This document shows, piece after piece, positions 1 through 7,265 of a stretch of DNA of 33,039 nt. Each line of letters starts with the position of its first letter. The stretch's first letter is position 1. Below the pieces are notes generated by a model that worked only from the letters and a program-made list of their open reading frames with translations, ran no database searches and was not told the DNA's origin. The translations under genes and the position numbers were made by a program. The stretch covers positions 1-33,039 of the forward strand of contig LVBG01000039.1 of the NCBI GenBank assembly GCA_001603115.1, in the 5' to 3' direction. Source of the DNA: Spirochaetales bacterium Spiro_05 (GTDB taxonomy: Bacteria; Spirochaetota; Spirochaetia; Sphaerochaetales; Sphaerochaetaceae).

Positions 1-554
1 CTGCGGCGGAACGCAGGAAGAATTTCCAGCATCCCCATCGCACCTTCGCTGTGACGACCCATGAAACCGGCAAGCTGGCCATCCACCTCGGCCCCGATCA
101 TGACGCCCTTTGCAAGACGATCGCGAATATACGGCTCATCCGCATGGTGGTAGTGTGCAAGCACCACATCAAGATCTCCCATCTTGAGAGGACGGATGAC
201 AACATCCTCTCTCAAGGCGAAACGATCCTTTCTGGTGTACGCCGCTTGCACGCACGAAAGGGAGAGCTTCATTCCCTGTTCCAACAGATGATGTACCAAT
301 ATCCCCTCATGGACAGCGATGGGCTTGCAAGAGCCCATGAGTTCTTTTGCAAAGCGAAGATACGCTTCATCATTGAAAAGAGCCACCGCAGAGGTGGCAT
401 CAGAGACAGAGATGAGCACCCCATCTTCATCGGCTATCAGAACCTTGGCGGTCTTCTCTCTGAGGCTTACCAGAAAGTCGATGTAGGTCACCTCACCTTT
501 TTCACAGAGCAGTGTTTCGATATCCATAGGGAAAGTGTACCCAATTGCAGGCAT
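1..554 (-). CDS. GNAT-family N-acetyltransferase, N-terminal part (cut by window edge)
   Basis: Reading the minus strand from the ATG at 554 gives about 184 codons without a stop, running off the left edge. The visible end has the residues GFMGRH followed by MLEILPAFRR. This is the beta4/motif A segment of GNAT acetyltransferases, whose following turn (R/Q-x-x-G-x-G/A) would bind acetyl-CoA but lies outside the window. The region before it (about residues 1-125) has no recognised motif and may be a regulatory or second GNAT-like lobe. The start lies 4 bases after the stop of the upstream membrane-protein gene, so the two are probably co-transcribed. No good ribosome-binding site precedes the ATG, which suggests translational coupling. 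The substrate cannot be inferred. Confidence 0.72.
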   Translation of the reverse strand, partial: MPAIGYTFPMDIETLLCEKGEVTYIDFLVSLREKTAKVLIADEDGVLISVSDATSAVALFNDEAYLRFAKELMGSCKPIAVHEGILVHHLLEQGMKLSLSCVQAAYTRKDRFALREDVVIRPLKMGDLDVVLAHYHHADEPYIRDRLAKGVMIGAEVDGQLAGFMGRHSEGAMGMLEILPAFRR

Positions 555-558
555 TATG

Positions 559-930
559 TCAGCGAAGGAAGCGGTAATCAGCGACCAAAAGAGCAAGTAA
601 ATTGAGGTTGTAGAGCACAATCAGGACAATGGCGAGGGCATAAGGCGGATTGCGCAGCATCATGAGGAGAAAGAGCAGAAGCAACGCCATCAGGCTAAGC
701 GAAGTGGCAAGAATGCCTTGGCGGCGCCCTTTCAGAAAAGCTCCGATACTCAGGAACAAGGCTGCAACTACCACAAGCCAGCCAAGCTCAGCGGAAAGCA
801 AATAGTCAAACTGAAGTTCACCGGAGCGTATCAACAGAAGCATCGAGAAAAGCGGCGGCAAGGCAAACAGAGTAAGCAATAACACAAGAGCAAAGACCAG
901 ACACATTCGCCCAAGCGTCGCCCGGCTCAT
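559..930 (-). CDS. Small four-helix integral membrane protein, unknown function
   Basis: The 123-residue product is almost entirely hydrophobic. Four membrane segments can be drawn at about residues 9-33, 44-65, 73-93 and 97-118, with a short basic loop (KGRRQG) between helices two and three. No catalytic motif is seen. Its ATG overlaps the stop codon of the upstream kinase-like gene in an ATGA overlap (927-930), and the GNAT gene follows 4 bases after its stop, so it sits inside a tightly packed operon. The function is not recognised. Confidence 0.65.
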   Translation of the reverse strand: MSRATLGRMCLVFALVLLLTLFALPPLFSMLLLIRSGELQFDYLLSAELGWLVVVAALFLSIGAFLKGRRQGILATSLSLMALLLLFLLMMLRNPPYALAIVLIVLYNLNLLALLVADYRFLR

Positions 931-1580
931 GAAACTTCCGCCCCCAGCATACTCTTCACCAGTTTCAACAGCACATCATCCACCTCCAAATCTGCACGGA
1001 TACGCTTTGCATCCAGACGGGGATGTTTCATCAGCTGCTGATAGGCATCAGCCACCCATAAGGTTGCTGTCTCTGGTGGGACAATGCCGGTGTCGATGAC
1101 CAAGTCGAAGAGCGATGCATCATTTTGGTTATACTGGAGGTCTGATTGCACGAAGGAGGTCCTTACCAGCTCACGCTCGATCAAGGCCTGTTTGGCAAGG
1201 TCATCGGTGCCACCATACTCCTTTTGCTTGCGCTCGATGCGAACTCCCAGTGGCGCCTTGATGCGGACATTGAGAATATCCGTATATCCTTGGAAGAGAC
1301 CGAACCCTCCCCTTCCAAGCAACACCACATTGCCGACCTTCGCGAAGGCCTTCATGGCAGTGAGCAGAAAATCGATGGTAAGACCGCGGCTTTCATCAAA
1401 CCGTTCCCAGAAACTGGGCTTTGCATTGTAGACTTCCTCGAAAGCACTGAAACCATAGGCATGCATGACCTTTTCGATATCTTCCTTGTCTATGAAGGAC
1501 AAGCCCAGTTGTTCGGCGACATGCTTGGCGATGAGGGTTCCCCCACTGCCTATCTGACGGGAAATGGTAATGACTCCCAT
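927..1580 (-). CDS. Cytidylate kinase-like family protein
   Basis: The product is 217 residues from the ATG at 1580. The N-terminus, ITISRQIGSGGTLIA, is the atypical P-loop of the cytidylate-kinase-like family (Cytidylate_kin2). It is followed by a conserved FIDKEDIEKV segment and a LLGRGGFGLF strand-turn, as in that family. These proteins are presumed nucleoside-monophosphate or related small-molecule kinases, but their substrate is mostly unproven. A GTG at 1586 is in frame but overlaps the AGGAGG ribosome-binding site. The ATG at 1580 lies 5 bases after AGGAGG and was chosen. The gene follows the GGDEF/HD-GYP gene by 63 bases and overlaps the next gene by 4. Confidence 0.8.
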   Translation of the reverse strand: MGVITISRQIGSGGTLIAKHVAEQLGLSFIDKEDIEKVMHAYGFSAFEEVYNAKPSFWERFDESRGLTIDFLLTAMKAFAKVGNVVLLGRGGFGLFQGYTDILNVRIKAPLGVRIERKQKEYGGTDDLAKQALIERELVRTSFVQSDLQYNQNDASLFDLVIDTGIVPPETATLWVADAYQQLMKHPRLDAKRIRADLEVDDVLLKLVKSMLGAEVS

Positions 1581-1605
1581 AGGCACCTCCTGCTGGTATC
1601 TTCAT

Positions 1606-1623
1606 GGTAAGACGATACTTACC
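1606..1623 (-). other. Intercistronic hairpin before the kinase-like gene
   Basis: GGTAAG and CTTACC form a perfect 6-bp stem around a 6-base loop, between the stop of the GGDEF/HD-GYP gene and the ribosome-binding site of the kinase-like gene. No T-run follows, so it is not an obvious terminator. It may influence mRNA processing or mark a partial break in the operon. Confidence 0.35.
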
Positions 1624-1643
1624 AGAAGTCAAGGAAGGGGCCT

Positions 1644-3650
1644 TTACAGCTCGTCCCAATTGAGTTTCAGCACCTCACTGACAAAAATCTTTGCAAGTTC
1701 AGGATCGAACTGGGTACCGGCACACCGCTTGATCTCTCTTGCCGCCTCGTCCGTACTCACCGCCTGGCGGTAGGAGCGGTTGGCGGTCATGGCATCATAG
1801 GAGTCTGCAATGGTGATTATCCTGGCCTGCAAGGGAATGGCCTCTGCCAAGAGCCCCTTCGGATAGCCCTTCCCGTCGAAACGCTCGTGATGGGCAAGCG
1901 CATAGTGGGCAAGCGAGGCCATATCCTCAACCGAATTGAGGATACGATAGCCGATCTCAGAGTGGCGCTGCATCTCCTTCCACTCATCGCTGGTCAGCTT
2001 TCCTTCCTTGTTGAGAATCGACTCATGGATGGCAATCTTGCCGATATCATGCAAAAGGCCCACCAGCCGCATCTCGGCTGCAGCCATTGTGCCCATCCCA
2101 TACGCTTTTGCAAGTTTCTCGCACAGCTCGCTGACCCGCCTCGAGTGGGATTCCTCACGCTTGTTTTTCTCATGCAAGGTGTTGATGATGGCATACACAG
2201 CCTGACCTCGCAGTTGGGGGGAGTCCACCAGCTTGCGTGTCGCCACATCCTTTTCCGCCTGTTTGATAGCCTCGTTGATAGTGTCTTTCTCCTGCGAAAG
2301 GCGGGAAACACCGAAACTCATGGAAGGTTTGACCGATCCCATCATTTCCAGACTGGAAATTTCGGTCATGAGAGAGGAGAGCAGAGCGGAGGCTTCTTCC
2401 TCGGTCCGATCGAAAAGGATGAGGGCAAACTCATCTCCACCCACCCTACTCACATAATCCTCACGCTTGAGGCCCTTTTGCAGAATCTGGGCAATACGTC
2501 TGAGCAGACGATCACCTTCTTCACGCCCGAAGGCCTCATTGAGGATCCTCAGTCCGTTCACATCACCAAAGGCCACCGTGACGGATGGATGCTCCTTGAC
2601 GTTCAGGTCACGGACATATGCCTCAAAGTGCACACGATTGTACAGACCTGTAAGAGCATCATGGTTGGATGCATACAGTATCTTCTGCTCATACATCTTG
2701 CGATCGGTGATATCCACCGTCATGCACAGTGACTCATCCTTCTCCATATCAGAGGTAGTGAAGACTGCCAAGGAGAGATTTGCCCATAAAATGGTACCAT
2801 CCTTGCGGATGAACCGCTTGTCAAAGTTGAACGGACCATGATTGCCCATGGCCATGCTCTTGGTGATCGAGCGGCTGTACTCAATATCCTCAGGATGGCT
2901 GATTTCACTCCAGGTTTTCTCGAGCATCTCCTCTTTGGAGTACCCGAGCATCGCAAGGTAGCTGTGATTGACATTCTCGATCGCACCGGTCTTGAGGTCG
3001 GTCAGGGACATGCCGATGGGAGCTTGCTCGAACATCATCTTGAAAAGGCGTTCGCTCTTCTCCAGATTTGCAATCGCCTGGATGCGGTGAGCCTGACCGA
3101 ACAACAGGAGGCTGAGCAGATAGGTTCCCAACGGATAAAATACCAAAATGGGAAAGGACATCGAGGAGATGACCTGCATCCGCACCGATGCGGGCATGAG
3201 CAACATGCACAAGAGCATGACGATGTGGGTGACCACTCCGACCAAGTAGAACTCAATGCCCAGGCCCTGCTTCTCCTCCAAGACCGTCTTATACCGCCTA
3301 TTGTGCCACAGGATACCTATTGATGCGCTGCTGATGATGGTTGCCAAACCAGGCAGCACCCCTGTCCCCCCTGTGTAGATACGGTAGATAGCCATACTGA
3401 TACTTGCAATAGTAGTGGGCAGCCAACCGAAAATCATACCCGAGACCACCAGCAGGATGGTGCGTGAATCGAAGACAACCCCTTCAAACAACACGAAGGG
3501 GCTGAGCATCACCAGTATCCCGATCATCCCGATGACCAAGCCGGCAAGGATGCGATGGCTGGTTAACTTTTTTAGGTTCTTGAATGGATACGTGGCAAAA
3601 AATACGCTCATGGCAAGCAGCAAGGCAATGTTGAACAGTACGTTTATCAC
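1644..3650 (-). CDS. Membrane-bound GGDEF / HD-GYP cyclic-di-GMP protein
   Basis: The 668-residue protein has an N-terminal 5TM-LYT-like membrane module (about 5-185), a PAS domain (195-320), a GGDEF domain (325-460) and an HD-GYP domain (480-668). The GGDEF signature is intact at 404-408, which fits diguanylate cyclase activity. The inhibitory RxxD site upstream is not present (KRED instead). The HD-GYP domain keeps the HD pair (534-535) and the HHE...GYP motif (587-597), so it could also hydrolyse c-di-GMP. Having both halves intact suggests a bifunctional enzyme or one whose direction is set by the membrane and PAS sensors. The start is GTG, overlapping the TGA of the upstream PAS-GGDEF gene in a GTGA overlap, so the two are almost certainly translationally coupled. 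Confidence 0.9.
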   Translation of the reverse strand: MINVLFNIALLLAMSVFFATYPFKNLKKLTSHRILAGLVIGMIGILVMLSPFVLFEGVVFDSRTILLVVSGMIFGWLPTTIASISMAIYRIYTGGTGVLPGLATIISSASIGILWHNRRYKTVLEEKQGLGIEFYLVGVVTHIVMLLCMLLMPASVRMQVISSMSFPILVFYPLGTYLLSLLLFGQAHRIQAIANLEKSERLFKMMFEQAPIGMSLTDLKTGAIENVNHSYLAMLGYSKEEMLEKTWSEISHPEDIEYSRSITKSMAMGNHGPFNFDKRFIRKDGTILWANLSLAVFTTSDMEKDESLCMTVDITDRKMYEQKILYASNHDALTGLYNRVHFEAYVRDLNVKEHPSVTVAFGDVNGLRILNEAFGREEGDRLLRRIAQILQKGLKREDYVSRVGGDEFALILFDRTEEEASALLSSLMTEISSLEMMGSVKPSMSFGVSRLSQEKDTINEAIKQAEKDVATRKLVDSPQLRGQAVYAIINTLHEKNKREESHSRRVSELCEKLAKAYGMGTMAAAEMRLVGLLHDIGKIAIHESILNKEGKLTSDEWKEMQRHSEIGYRILNSVEDMASLAHYALAHHERFDGKGYPKGLLAEAIPLQARIITIADSYDAMTANRSYRQAVSTDEAAREIKRCAGTQFDPELAKIFVSEVLKLNWDEL

Positions 3651-4570
3651 GCATTATCTCCTTCAGCCTTGCTCATGAGTTTCACAAGATTTCTCCCCGC
3701 TTCCTTAGCCTGATAGAGAGCACGGTCGGCATCGGCGATGAGGGCACTTCCATCCAAGTCTTTCTCAGAGAGGACGGCAACCCCGATGCTGATACTCACT
3801 TTCAACTCATCGGATTGGTAGCGAAAGGTATGCTGCTCCACTGCCGAACGCAATTGCTCGGCAACTTCCAATGCCTCCTGGTCACTCTTCTGGGTCAGGG
3901 CGATGACAAACTCATCACCTCCAAAGCGAGCGATGGCATGGGTATGCTTCAGCACACCCCTCGCTATTTGGGCAAACTCCTTCAAGACAGTATCTCCGGC
4001 AAGATGTCCAAAGGTATCGTTGATGTATTTGAAGTGGTCAAGATCACAGAGCATGATATGCGCGGTTCCCTTCTGCAGCAGATGAAGATTGATTCGTTCC
4101 AGAAAGTAGCGCCGATTGTACAATCCGGTCAGTGGGTCGAGGTAGGAGAGCTCACGAAGCCGTTTGTGCAGGTTGCGCCGCTCGGTGATGTTGATGATCA
4201 TGGCCGTCACTGCCCGCTGACCCATGTACGGGTTTGCCAGCGGATGCATGCGTGTCTCAAACCACTGGGTTCCTCCCGGGCCGTTGAGCTCAGGCAACAC
4301 CACCTTGTCGGTCTCAAGCTTGTAGTCAAAGGTATTCAGGGTCCCTTTCTCAAGAGTGAGGCGAACCTGCTCCATGTAGAAATCGGCAAACTCCTTGGGC
4401 ATGAACTCATAGATGTTCTTGCCCTTCATGGGCTTGCCGTCATCATAGAGAGAGCGCTCGGTACCACCGAATACCTCAAGATAGGTTCCATCCTCGCCAA
4501 TGACCATGAAGGGATCGGGTATCGTATTGAACAGTGAATAGGTCAGATCTTCCAGATGGTCCTGATACAT
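3647..4570 (-). CDS. PAS-GGDEF diguanylate cyclase
   Basis: The product is 307 residues from the ATG at 4570. An N-terminal PAS sensor (about 10-130, ending in the typical INITERR linker) precedes a GGDEF domain with DPLTGLYNRR, CDLDHFKYIND and an intact GGDEF (about 217-221). It should make c-di-GMP from two GTP. No RxxD inhibitory site is visible. There are no membrane segments, so it is probably cytoplasmic. An in-frame GTG at 4576 is possible, but the AGGA ribosome-binding site is better spaced for the ATG. It is the first gene of a minus-strand run that continues into the GGDEF/HD-GYP gene. Confidence 0.88.
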   Translation of the reverse strand: MYQDHLEDLTYSLFNTIPDPFMVIGEDGTYLEVFGGTERSLYDDGKPMKGKNIYEFMPKEFADFYMEQVRLTLEKGTLNTFDYKLETDKVVLPELNGPGGTQWFETRMHPLANPYMGQRAVTAMIINITERRNLHKRLRELSYLDPLTGLYNRRYFLERINLHLLQKGTAHIMLCDLDHFKYINDTFGHLAGDTVLKEFAQIARGVLKHTHAIARFGGDEFVIALTQKSDQEALEVAEQLRSAVEQHTFRYQSDELKVSISIGVAVLSEKDLDGSALIADADRALYQAKEAGRNLVKLMSKAEGDNA

Positions 4571-4606
4571 CCTCACACTTCCTCTCTTGGGTTGGGTACT
4601 TTGTAG

Positions 4607-4634
4607 ATACTAGCATGTTTTGCCTGAACTTCAA
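4607..4634 (-). promoter_or_regulatory. Candidate promoter of the c-di-GMP operon
   Basis: On the minus strand TTGAAG (4634-4629) is separated by 16 bases from TAGTAT (4612-4607). Each hexamer matches the sigma-70 consensus at 4 of 6 positions. It lies about 37 bases upstream of the diguanylate cyclase start and just downstream of the glnN terminator hairpin. Confidence 0.4.
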
Positions 4635-4639
4635 CAGAG

Positions 4640-4665
4640 AACCTCCCCGCTTTCGCAGGGAGGTT
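4640..4665 (-). terminator. Probable glnN terminator hairpin
   Basis: AACCTCCC (4640-4647) pairs perfectly with GGGAGGTT (4658-4665) around a short loop. It lies 23 bases beyond the glnN stop codon. The sequence after it on the minus strand is only weakly T-rich, so termination may be partial. Confidence 0.5.
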
Positions 4666-4688
4666 CAAGGAGGTTGCCGGATTCCAAA

Positions 4689-6782
4689 TCAAACAGAGTA
4701 CAGCAATTCATCGTAAGTCGGTATCGGCCAATAGGAAGCATCGCACAAGAGCTCCGCCTCATCGCTGACCGCTCGTACTTGTGCCATGGCAGGCAGGACC
4801 TTTTCATGGTAAAAGCGACTGGCATTGGTCACATCGGCGACCATGCGGGCTTCCAGCACCAGGTTTTCCAATGCACAGACATGTTCATCAAGCGAATCGG
4901 TGAGCATGGAAAGCCTCTGGACCAGCGATCTCTCATACGAGAGGGAAGATCCCTTGAGCAGGGCAAGCTTCTCGTTGGCAGAATGGGCAAGATCTCCTGC
5001 GAACTTGCTCAGTGCCGGCAGAATCTGCCTGCGCACCATATCGACCATTGTCAGAGCCTCGATATTGATTGTCTTGCAGTAGTTCTCAAGTACAATCTCA
5101 TAGCGGCTGTGGATTTCGGTCTCGTTGAGCACCCCGAACTTTGCGAAGAGCGCGATGGACTTGCCCGAAATGAAGGATGGCAGGGCATCAGGGGTGGACT
5201 TGTGATTCGAAAGGCCCCGTTTCTGGGCTTCCTCAACCCACGCCTGGGCGTAGTTGTTTCCATTGAAGACAATCCTTCGGTGCTTCTGGTAGGTCTCCTT
5301 GACCAAGGCCGACAGTGCACAGGGAAAATCCGTGGCCTTCTCAAGCTCATCGGCAAAGAGCGAAAGCTTGTCTGCAATGATCGTATTGAGCACAAAGTTC
5401 GGACCGGAAACGGAGAAGGAGGAACCGAGCATCCTGAACTCAAACTTGTTGCCGGTGAAGGCAAAGGGGCTGGTACGGTTGCGGTCGGTGGTATCCTTGG
5501 GGAAGGGAGGCAGGAGATTCACCCCCAGCAGCATCGAAGTACGAGCCTTCGAGGGGCAGTCCAATCCGTCTGCAAGTGCATCGAGGATGCTGGTAAGCTC
5601 CTCACCAAGGAACATCGAGACGATGGCAGGAGGAGCCTCGTTTGCACCAAGGCGATGGTCGTTGCCTGCACTGGCCACCGAGACCCGCAGAAGATCCTGA
5701 TACTCATCCACGGCAGCGATGACTGCCACCAAAAAGAGCAGGAACTGGGCGTTGTCCTTCGGGTTGTCACCCGGTTCGAGCAGGTTGATGCCCGTATCGG
5801 TGGAGATGGACCAGTTGTTGTGCTTGCCCGACCCGTTCACCCCGGCAAACGGCTTCTCGTGCAAGAGACAGACTAAACCGTGGCGGTCTGCAACCTTCTT
5901 CATCATCTCCATGGTCAGCTGGTTGTGGTCAACCGCCAGATTGCTGGTGGTGAAGATGGGAGCAAGCTCGTGCTGGGAGGGAGCGACCTCGTTGTGTTCG
6001 GTCTTAGCCAGGATGCCAAGCTTCCAGAGCTCCTCATCGAGCTCGCGCATGAATGCGGAGACCCTTCCCTTCAGGTTGCCGAAGTAGTGGTCCTCCATCT
6101 CCTGCCCTTTCGGGGGGCGTGAACCGAGCAGCGTACGCCCGGTATGGATGAGGTCCTTGCGCTTCAGATAGAGGGACTTGTCAATGAGAAAGTACTCCTG
6201 CTCAGGTCCAACGGTGGTCAGCACACGCCTCACCTCGGTCTTGCCAAAGAGCTTGAGGATCCTCAGCGCTTCGCGGCTGATCACCTCCATGGAACGAAGC
6301 AGCGGAGTCTTCTTGTCCAATACTTCTCCGCTGTAGGAGCAGAAGGCGGTGGGGATGCACAGCGTATTCTCCTTGATGAAGGCATAGCTGGAAGGGTCCC
6401 AGGCGGTATAGCCCCTGGCTTCGAAGGTGGCCCTGAGTCCACCGGATGGGAAGGAGGAGGCATCGGGTTCGCCCTTGATGAGTTCCTTGCCGCTGAACTC
6501 CATGACAGCATGTCCATCCTTGGCAGGAGAGATGAAACTCTCGTGCTTCTCTGCAGTGATTCCGGTCATCGGCTGGAACCAGTGGGTGAAATGGGTCACC
6601 CCCTTGGAAAGGGCCCACTCTTTCATGGCATGGGCAACTTGGTTGGCGATGGCAAGATTGAGTTCCTTTCCCTCCCTGATGGTCTCCTTGAGCTGCTTAT
6701 AGGTATCCTTGGCAAGATACTCGCGCATTGCCTCATCATTGAATACTGAGCTACCGAAATACTGATCCACACGTTCTGTCAT
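4689..6782 (-). CDS. glnN: Glutamine synthetase type III
   Basis: The product is 697 residues from the ATG at 6782, the usual length of GSIII (about 700, against 440-470 for type I). It makes glutamine from glutamate, ammonia and ATP. GSIII-type catalytic segments are clear: GPEQEYFLID, the KTEHNEVAPSQHELAP stretch, and FAGVNGSGKHNNWS. The open frame continues upstream to 7028 without a plausible start. GGAGG 5 bases before the ATG at 6782 fixes the start. The gene is divergent from the glutamate synthase operon, and its leader holds a terminator with an ANTAR-type hexaloop hairpin, so transcription is probably controlled by antitermination. A second, type I glutamine synthetase (glnA) is encoded at 12302. 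Confidence 0.96.
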   Translation of the reverse strand: MTERVDQYFGSSVFNDEAMREYLAKDTYKQLKETIREGKELNLAIANQVAHAMKEWALSKGVTHFTHWFQPMTGITAEKHESFISPAKDGHAVMEFSGKELIKGEPDASSFPSGGLRATFEARGYTAWDPSSYAFIKENTLCIPTAFCSYSGEVLDKKTPLLRSMEVISREALRILKLFGKTEVRRVLTTVGPEQEYFLIDKSLYLKRKDLIHTGRTLLGSRPPKGQEMEDHYFGNLKGRVSAFMRELDEELWKLGILAKTEHNEVAPSQHELAPIFTTSNLAVDHNQLTMEMMKKVADRHGLVCLLHEKPFAGVNGSGKHNNWSISTDTGINLLEPGDNPKDNAQFLLFLVAVIAAVDEYQDLLRVSVASAGNDHRLGANEAPPAIVSMFLGEELTSILDALADGLDCPSKARTSMLLGVNLLPPFPKDTTDRNRTSPFAFTGNKFEFRMLGSSFSVSGPNFVLNTIIADKLSLFADELEKATDFPCALSALVKETYQKHRRIVFNGNNYAQAWVEEAQKRGLSNHKSTPDALPSFISGKSIALFAKFGVLNETEIHSRYEIVLENYCKTINIEALTMVDMVRRQILPALSKFAGDLAHSANEKLALLKGSSLSYERSLVQRLSMLTDSLDEHVCALENLVLEARMVADVTNASRFYHEKVLPAMAQVRAVSDEAELLCDASYWPIPTYDELLYSV

Positions 6783-6819
6783 ACTCGCCTCCGCCTCATG
6801 GTTTACGTGGGTGTTCGGC

Positions 6820-6865
6820 ACAGAAAGACCAACCTTGGCACCTTGCGGCCGCTGTATCTTTCTGT
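6820..6865 (-). other. Second stem-loop in the glnN leader
   Basis: ACAGAAAGA (6820-6828) and TCTTTCTGT (6857-6865) form a perfect 9-bp stem closing a GC-rich loop that contains GCGGCCGC. It lies between the leader terminator and the glnN ribosome-binding site. No known riboswitch consensus was recognised. It could affect translation or mRNA stability. Confidence 0.4.
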
Positions 6866-6899
6866 ACCCTCCTACCCAATTCCGCAGTCGATGCTGGGG

Positions 6900-6944
6900 A
6901 AAAAGAGAAAGGCGCTGTAGCCCAAACAGGACTACAGCGCCTTT
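6900..6944 (-). terminator. Intrinsic terminator (attenuator) in the glnN leader
   Basis: On the minus strand AAAGGCGCTGTAG (6944-6932) and CTACAGCGCCTTT (6920-6908) form a perfect 13-bp stem with an 11-base loop. The stem is followed by CTCTTTTT. The T-rich tail exists only on the minus strand, so the terminator acts on transcripts heading for glnN, about 120 bases before its start codon. Its 5' arm is shared with the hexaloop hairpin at 6935-6948. Confidence 0.82.
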
Positions 6945-6948
6945 GCTG
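6935..6948 (-). promoter_or_regulatory. ANTAR-type hexaloop antiterminator hairpin (glnN leader)
   Basis: On the minus strand CAGC-AAAGGC-GCTG gives a 4-bp stem with a six-base loop that has A at position 1 and G at position 4. This is the loop signature known for ANTAR-protein target RNAs. The loop and 3' arm are the same bases that start the terminator stem, so the two structures are mutually exclusive. No second hexaloop hairpin was found upstream. Confidence 0.68.
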
Positions 6949-6955
6949 ATGGCTC

Positions 6956-6985
6956 GTTGTACACCTACCGAAGGCTTTCTGTCAA
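6956..6985 (-). promoter_or_regulatory. Candidate glnN promoter
   Basis: On the minus strand a perfect TTGACA (6985-6980) is followed after 18 bases by TACAAC (6961-6956, 4 of 6). The expected transcript start, near 6949, falls at the first base of the hexaloop hairpin. The antiterminator would then be the first structure to leave the polymerase. Confidence 0.55.
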
Positions 6986-7094
6986 CTCCCTCTTGCCAAG
7001 GATTTGCAGAATGTACGACTTTCACCAAAAACCATACCCTACGATAACCGGCTCTTTCTCTTTATGAAAGAAGAACATGGAAGCAACAGCAACA

Positions 7095-7107
7095 ATACCG
7101 TCGGTAT
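7095..7107. promoter_or_regulatory. Palindrome ATACCGTCGGTAT between the divergent glnN and gltB promoters
   Basis: ATACCG and CGGTAT form a perfect 13-bp palindrome with a single central base. It lies about 29 bases upstream of the gltB -35 element and about 110 bases upstream of the glnN -35 element. The position suits an operator or activator site, but the binding protein is unknown. Confidence 0.4.
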
Positions 7108-7135
7108 AGTTTTTGAATAAATATACGCATTCCTC

Positions 7136-7164
7136 GTGACAAACTCTCCCTTCTTGGGTATGAT
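7136..7164 (+). promoter_or_regulatory. Promoter of the glutamate synthase operon
   Basis: GTGACA (7136-7141, 5 of 6) and TATGAT (7159-7164, 5 of 6) are spaced by 17 bases. The expected start near 7171 leaves a leader of about 95 bases that contains the antiterminator and terminator hairpins. Confidence 0.65.
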
Positions 7165-7182
7165 GGGCCAAAAGAACGGGAA

Positions 7183-7196
7183 GGACAAAGGCGTCC
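7183..7196 (+). promoter_or_regulatory. ANTAR-type hexaloop antiterminator hairpin (gltB leader)
   Basis: GGAC-AAAGGC-GTCC is a 4-bp stem with the same AAAGGC hexaloop (A1, G4) as the glnN leader, although the stem bases differ. That pattern fits a conserved RNA structure better than a copied DNA site. The loop and 3' arm overlap the 5' arm of the terminator that follows, so binding of an ANTAR protein here would stop the terminator from forming. Confidence 0.72.
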
Positions 7197-7244
7197 ACCA
7201 AAGACAGCTTGTTTTGCAAGCTATCCTTGGTGGTCGCCTTTTTT
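7187..7244 (+). terminator. Intrinsic terminator (attenuator) in the gltB leader
   Basis: AAAGGCG (7187-7193) pairs with CGCCTTT (7235-7241), then a T-T mismatch, then CCACCAA (7195-7201) with TTGGTGG (7227-7233). An inner AGCTTG/CAAGCT stem carries a TTTTG loop. A run of six T ends at 7244. The gltB start codon is only 21 bases later, so this is a leader attenuator and not the end of another gene. Confidence 0.88.
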
Positions 7245-7265
7245 CATTCCCAGGGAGTGTACCCT

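Noticed and set aside
51..605. Plus-strand open frame of 184 codons at the left edge
   Set aside because: It is antisense to the GNAT gene, whose minus-strand reading has recognisable family motifs. The plus reading has no ribosome-binding site or known motif.
4620..5876. Plus-strand open frame of 418 codons
   Set aside because: It lies antisense to the well-conserved glnN coding sequence and has no family resemblance; a shadow frame.
6831..6850. Sigma-54 promoter (TGGCAC...GC) near glnN
   Set aside because: The GG and GC doublets are 6 bases apart rather than the required 10.
6783..7028. N-terminal extension of GlnN to 7028
   Set aside because: The extension crosses the leader terminator and hexaloop hairpin and lacks family similarity. 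The start at 6782 has GGAGG and gives normal GSIII length.
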